Of a DNA stretch of 11,012 nt, positions 7,852-11,012 are shown piece by piece. Made by a program: the position numbers and the translations under genes. This stretch comes from Candidatus Omnitrophota bacterium (GTDB lineage: Bacteria; Hinthialibacterota; Hinthialibacteria; Hinthialibacterales; JAKPRU01): assembly GCA_029557025.1 (NCBI GenBank), contig JAKPRU010000570.1, forward strand, positions 1 to 11,012, given 5' to 3'. The stretch's first letter is position 1. Each line of letters begins with the position of its first letter. The notes under the pieces are model-generated. The model ran no database searches. It had not been told where the DNA came from and was given only the letters and a program-made list of their open reading frames with translations.

Positions 7852-7857
7852 CCTCCT
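7852..7857 (-). promoter_or_regulatory. Perfect Shine-Dalgarno fixing the glycoside hydrolase start
   Basis: AGGAGG on the - strand, six bases before ATG 7845. It rules in favour of this start over the in-frame ATG at 7893, which would add 16 mostly polar residues ahead of the signal peptide. Confidence 0.8.
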
Positions 7858-7914
7858 GGAAATACACAGTGGCAGCCATCCGGTTCTTTCCACCAGGTGC
7901 GAGGAGTCTTCTCA

Positions 7915-7942
7915 TTGACAGATTCTTTCCGATCCTCATACT
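7915..7942 (+). promoter_or_regulatory. Sigma-70-like promoter for the 831-residue secreted protein
   Basis: A consensus TTGACA (7915-7920) is followed after 16 bases by CATACT (7937-7942, four of six matches to TATAAT), about 60 bases before the start at 8004. A second TATAAA at 7976-7981 lacks a convincing -35 partner. In this 158-base divergent region I see no equally good promoter for the leftward glycoside hydrolase unit. Confidence 0.4.
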
Positions 7943-8003
7943 CAACGGCTGGCCTGCATGCGTATGACACGTTACTATAAAGCACAACTTTCCAAAAAGT
8001 GAG

Positions 8004-10499
8004 ATGAGACCCATGCGAACAGCCTTGCCGTTTTTTCTGATTCTGTTGTCGATTCTGCCTGGTGGAGAATCCCGGGCGGCAGCGCGCCAGGGTATCGGCT
8101 CCCCGGGCAAGGTTTGGATCACCGACGGCACATTCACCCTGGAGGAACTCTGCAAGGCGGTTGCAAAGCCCGAATGGATGACTTACGAAAACTCTGTCGC
8201 CACAATCTACGGCTCGTTTGAGATGCGAGGCCAGACCGCCAAACTGGTTATTCAACCGGGCGAAACACTGCGTTTTTGCCATGTTCCCGTTCCGCCTGGA
8301 CAAAACCCGCCTCCGCAGCAGATGATCGACCGCCGAATGTTTCTGACCCAGGGCCTGGTCGAATGGAAAAATTGCACCGTGGAAGGATTCTATTGGATCA
8401 GTGTGGATCCCTCTGTGGCGGGTTTGTGGGACAACGTGAATTTCATTGTCGCCGATGACCATGACAACCAGTACGATCCGATTGAACTCGGCTCCTGCGA
8501 ACTCACCTGGCGCGGCGGCACAGTCGATGCTCGGAACTGCACCAAAACGCTTTTACCCACCGCTCAATGGATCAAACAGGATGTCGAAACCACCATCGAG
8601 AAAATCCGGTTTCTCTCCGGTGGCCGGATTGTCGGCCCTCTTCCTGTGGCAGGGAATACGTCTGTTTATACGTTGAAAGAATGCACCTTTGAACTGTCGG
8701 GAGACCCGGCTACGCGCCCGTTTCATATCGAGTCCCATGCCTCTGATTTGGGCGTGTTTCATGTGAAACTTATCGATCCTGTGTTTGCAGGCGAACGGAA
8801 AGTCGAAGACTCTGCCCTTGCGGATGTCCGGGGGTCTACGGCGAAGTTCATTTTGAAACGCGGGGAGACGGAGAGTGTCCAGGTCGATCTCTCGCCGGAT
8901 ATTCACTCCGCGACAAATTCCCAGGAATTCCGGGATATGCAGAAAGCCGATTCTGAGTTGCGCCAGAGATTCGACAACCCGGAACTGCTGGAGAACGCCG
9001 GAAGCCTGTTCTGGCCTGTTCAGCGATTTGCCGTTCTGGATGCCGGGTTGGCGTTTGCCGCCTCTGCCAAACGATACAGCGACCGGGACATGCAATCCTG
9101 GCATGACCTGAACAGCGAGGTCTCCTGGATTCTCAAAGAACTCCCCGATCTGTGGCGTCCAGGAAGCAAGTACTGCCCGAATCCTGTTCCATTCCCTGCG
9201 CCCGGGATAAAGGACAACGCGCGCAGCGATACGATTTGGGCGAAACGCGAGTCGGATGGGATTGTGAATATCGTCTCCAGAAATATGAATCTGACTTACA
9301 ATCCCCACGCCGATGAGAACCATTTTGCCTGTTTCACAGCGGACTCCACGATCCGGGATCGGCCCCTGATGGATGCCTGTCCGGAATACGGGGCAATCTC
9401 CATACGGGTTACCGGCAAGGCCACCTCCGCCGGTCTGGATGGGCATTTCGATTGGCAAACCCAGGTAACGAAGAAGGAGGGCGATATCGCCGCGATGGAA
9501 GCATGGATCCCCGACGGGGCCAGCGCAACCATCGTCTGTTTCCGTGACTTGCCGGATATCATCCTGTTCGATGTCAACTCCAATCTGGTGCGCTACCAGG
9601 CTTACGCGAAGGCTGCCGGAAAGAAATACAACGGCCATCGCTTCTGGAATGAAAAGGATGCCGTCATTGAGAGAACGTTCAGTATGGAGAAATTTCTCAA
9701 CCTCTCCGATCCTGTACGCGGCGTGTTTATGACCAGCCTGGACGGTGAATGGTACAAAACGAAACTCGCGCGCGGGTTCATCACCGCCGCATGGCATGGA
9801 TTCAACGATTGGGAGAGCAATCCCCCCTGCGGGTCCATCATTCGGGCGGATGAGTTGGATGTGACCTGGACCGCCTGGAACACAACGTACTATTCCTATA
9901 TTGTCCAGGTCAATACGCAGCTCGGAACCGGGCATCCCAACCTGGACGATTGGCGTGAAAGTTCTCAGGCGCTGTATGTCGAGGGGAAAGGACTCGGATG
10001 CTGGGAGAACATCGAGGCACTCGATCGGGCCTGGAACAAACCTATGGAACTTCAGCCGGTTGTCCTGGAACCGGACAAGAAGCCTCCGATTGTTCTAATG
10101 GACAAGGCCGGCATTGCGCGGCCTGCCGAAATTGTTCTGCTTCCGCGCTGGTGCGGAAACATGACAAGCAAACAGGGCGACATGTACCGGGGTGCGCATA
10201 CGGTTCTCATCCTCTTTGACCAGCCCCCTCAGGCACGTGTGGAAATCGGCGAACTCCCGCTCGAATTGAGCCGAATATCTGACCTGGAATGGAAAATCGC
10301 CAACAGCAGCACGATAACCATCCCGAAAGTCCATCTCAGAATCCCCCTGAAAGATGCTCAGAAAGCAAGTGCGATCCTGGCGCGAAAACCCGTCGAACCG
10401 GTTTCCGTCACGGATGGTGTGCTTGAAATCGTCCACGACATCCCACCCGGAGAGTCACCCCTTCAGGTAAAAAAGGAGTTGGCGGTCCGAAGCCCGTAG
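8004..10499 (+). CDS. Large exported protein of unknown family, possible N-terminal beta-helix
   Basis: An 831-residue protein with a clear signal peptide: MRPMRTA, hydrophobic FFLILLSILPGG, and an AAA-type cleavage region near residues 24-27. I do not recognise the family. Residues about 35-290 are rich in short beta strands with repeated turns (VEWKNCTVEGFYWISVD, LTWRGGTVDARNCT, VYTLKECTFELSG), which look like a right-handed parallel beta-helix as in pectate-lyase-like proteins. Residues 300-400 are more helical; 400-690 are aromatic-rich and beta-like (FNDWESNPPCG, WTAWNTTYYSYIVQV); the C-terminus (about 700-831) resembles a beta-sandwich with APxE-type turns. Glycan binding or cleavage is a guess from neighbours. 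The start could also be ATG 8013 (nine bases inside), since neither has a strong Shine-Dalgarno; GAG at 8001-8003 and GATGAG at 8003-8008 are the only candidates. It is divergent from the glycoside hydrolase gene and stops 51 bases before a strong hairpin. Confidence 0.8.
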   Translation: MRPMRTALPFFLILLSILPGGESRAAARQGIGSPGKVWITDGTFTLEELCKAVAKPEWMTYENSVATIYGSFEMRGQTAKLVIQPGETLRFCHVPVPPGQNPPPQQMIDRRMFLTQGLVEWKNCTVEGFYWISVDPSVAGLWDNVNFIVADDHDNQYDPIELGSCELTWRGGTVDARNCTKTLLPTAQWIKQDVETTIEKIRFLSGGRIVGPLPVAGNTSVYTLKECTFELSGDPATRPFHIESHASDLGVFHVKLIDPVFAGERKVEDSALADVRGSTAKFILKRGETESVQVDLSPDIHSATNSQEFRDMQKADSELRQRFDNPELLENAGSLFWPVQRFAVLDAGLAFAASAKRYSDRDMQSWHDLNSEVSWILKELPDLWRPGSKYCPNPVPFPAPGIKDNARSDTIWAKRESDGIVNIVSRNMNLTYNPHADENHFACFTADSTIRDRPLMDACPEYGAISIRVTGKATSAGLDGHFDWQTQVTKKEGDIAAMEAWIPDGASATIVCFRDLPDIILFDVNSNLVRYQAYAKAAGKKYNGHRFWNEKDAVIERTFSMEKFLNLSDPVRGVFMTSLDGEWYKTKLARGFITAAWHGFNDWESNPPCGSIIRADELDVTWTAWNTTYYSYIVQVNTQLGTGHPNLDDWRESSQALYVEGKGLGCWENIEALDRAWNKPMELQPVVLEPDKKPPIVLMDKAGIARPAEIVLLPRWCGNMTSKQGDMYRGAHTVLILFDQPPQARVEIGELPLELSRISDLEWKIANSSTITIPKVHLRIPLKDAQKASAILARKPVEPVSVTDGVLEIVHDIPPGESPLQVKKELAVRSP

Positions 10500-10518
10500 C
10501 CGCATCGAACGACAATGC

Positions 10519-10547
10519 GTTTCTGCCTGTTTCCGATTCCCAGAAAC
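10519..10547. other. Weak inverted repeat after the secreted-protein gene
   Basis: GTTTCTG (10519-10525) and CAGAAAC (10541-10547) are a perfect 7-bp inverted repeat with a 15-base loop, just before the strong hairpin. The length is near chance; it might add to a composite 3' end structure. Confidence 0.25.
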
Positions 10548-10550
10548 ACA

Positions 10551-10576
10551 CAGGGGCGCACAGCCGTGCGCCCCTG
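10551..10576. terminator. Strong GC-rich hairpin between convergent genes, probable bidirectional terminator
   Basis: CAGGGGCGCAC (10551-10561) pairs perfectly with GTGCGCCCCTG (10566-10576) around the tetraloop AGCC: eleven pairs, nine of them G-C. It sits between the stop of the secreted protein (10499) and the stop of the leftward gene (10606), where a two-way terminator is expected. A T-run is missing on the right; on the left the transcript reads TGTGTTTCT, a poor U-tract. It may alternatively be a copy of a dispersed palindromic element. Confidence 0.6.
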
Positions 10577-10605
10577 CCATCATTCACCATTGATTGATCT
10601 CAATC

Positions 10606-11012
10606 TCAATACAGCATGAAATCGTCGATTCCCGTTCCGGTCGGCGCGTTGAAAACCCGTACGGCCACCGTGGAGCAGCCCATATTCGGATTGTTGTTGT
10701 CAATCCAGTCGACCGCAATCACATTGTTACGCCAGGTGACTCGCGGGTCCACGCAGGGGCCGATATTGTTCTCCGGCGTGGCGCGTTCGCTGATGTAGAA
10801 ACTGCCGCTCTTCGGTGTTCCGTCCGGATTGAAGAACCGACCGAACAGGATCGTATTCGCCAGGACCAGCTGCTCGGCATCGCACCAGACCACGAGCACA
10901 TACCCGCCCTCGTTCACCGCGCAATCCACACCGCTCACGCTGGCAAACGGCATATCGTCGGTTGCGACAGCGGTCCATTTCAACTGTCCGGTGTCGCTTA
11001 TCGCAGTCACGA
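10606..11012 (-). CDS. C-terminal part of a secreted repeat protein (5' end outside window)
   Basis: About 135 residues up to a TGA stop; the frame is open to the window edge and the GTG at 11010 has no upstream context, so this is a fragment of a longer protein, not a complete small gene. The sequence shows two imperfect repeats: GGYVLVVWCDAEQ with LFGRFFNPDGTPKSGSFYIS, and RVTWRNNVIAVDWIDNNN with VAVRVFNAPTGTG. This is the pattern VVW-x(n)-GxRF-x-xxGxxxGxxFxIx known from long extracellular proteins with integrin- or propeller-like repeats. Residues DTGQLKWTAV before it look like the outer strand of a preceding unit. Surface or secreted location is inferred from the repeat type since no signal peptide is in view. 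It ends about 30 bases from the strong hairpin at 10551-10576 and converges on the 831-residue secreted protein. Confidence 0.7.
   Translation of the reverse strand, partial: VTAISDTGQLKWTAVATDDMPFASVSGVDCAVNEGGYVLVVWCDAEQLVLANTILFGRFFNPDGTPKSGSFYISERATPENNIGPCVDPRVTWRNNVIAVDWIDNNNPNMGCSTVAVRVFNAPTGTGIDDFMLY

Noticed and set aside
7779..8462. A 227-codon - strand frame spanning the divergent region
   Set aside because: It overlaps both flanking genes and the promoter region; the sequence shows no family features and is best explained as a shadow.
8553..9935. A 460-codon open frame on the - strand inside the 831-residue gene
   Set aside because: It lies wholly antisense to a gene with a signal peptide and coherent protein-like sequence, has low-complexity composition typical of a frame mirror and no recognisable motif or ribosome site.

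Overview
The window holds seven protein genes on both strands, almost wall to wall. The longest gene-free gap is about 160 bases, and no rRNA, tRNA, CRISPR array or transposase is visible. Base composition is moderately GC-rich and Shine-Dalgarno sites are good, so this is a bacterium. The mix of genes (a secreted clan-A glycoside hydrolase fused to a PQQ/FG-GAP type propeller, a lipoprotein propeller, a large unrecognised secreted protein and a polyferredoxin-free amide/acyl-phosphate operon) recalls environmental polysaccharide degraders of the Planctomycetota-Verrucomicrobiota-Lentisphaerota or Hydrogenedentota kind. That taxonomic guess is inference only.

Left part (15-3661, + strand): a tight three-gene cytoplasmic operon. 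The first gene is an M20 metallohydrolase that resembles the YgeY branch (ArgE/DapE-like) and keeps all metal ligands, but has lost the conserved lid-domain histidine motif. The second is an acetate kinase family enzyme with essentially all catalytic residues. The third, 19 bases downstream, is a diverged copy of the same fold in which the nucleotide, phosphate and catalytic motifs are largely destroyed: a candidate pseudokinase. An amide hydrolase feeding an acyl-phosphate kinase that works together with an inactive paralogue is the most unusual system here. The upstream part of the operon, which may hold the enzyme producing the acyl phosphate, lies outside the window.

Middle part (3764-7845, - strand): a two-gene unit converging on the kinases. 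The promoter-proximal gene encodes the exported glycoside hydrolase-propeller fusion, and the second encodes a lipoprotein with a probable seven-bladed propeller.

Right part: a divergent intergenic region (7846-8003) with a promoter-like sequence drives an 831-residue exported protein of unknown family (8004-10499). It ends before a very strong 11-bp GC-rich hairpin (10551-10576), which separates it from the convergent 3' end of another gene (10606 to the window edge) encoding repeats of a large secreted propeller-like protein. The cell-surface genes look like a carbohydrate-related locus placed next to an unrelated metabolic operon.
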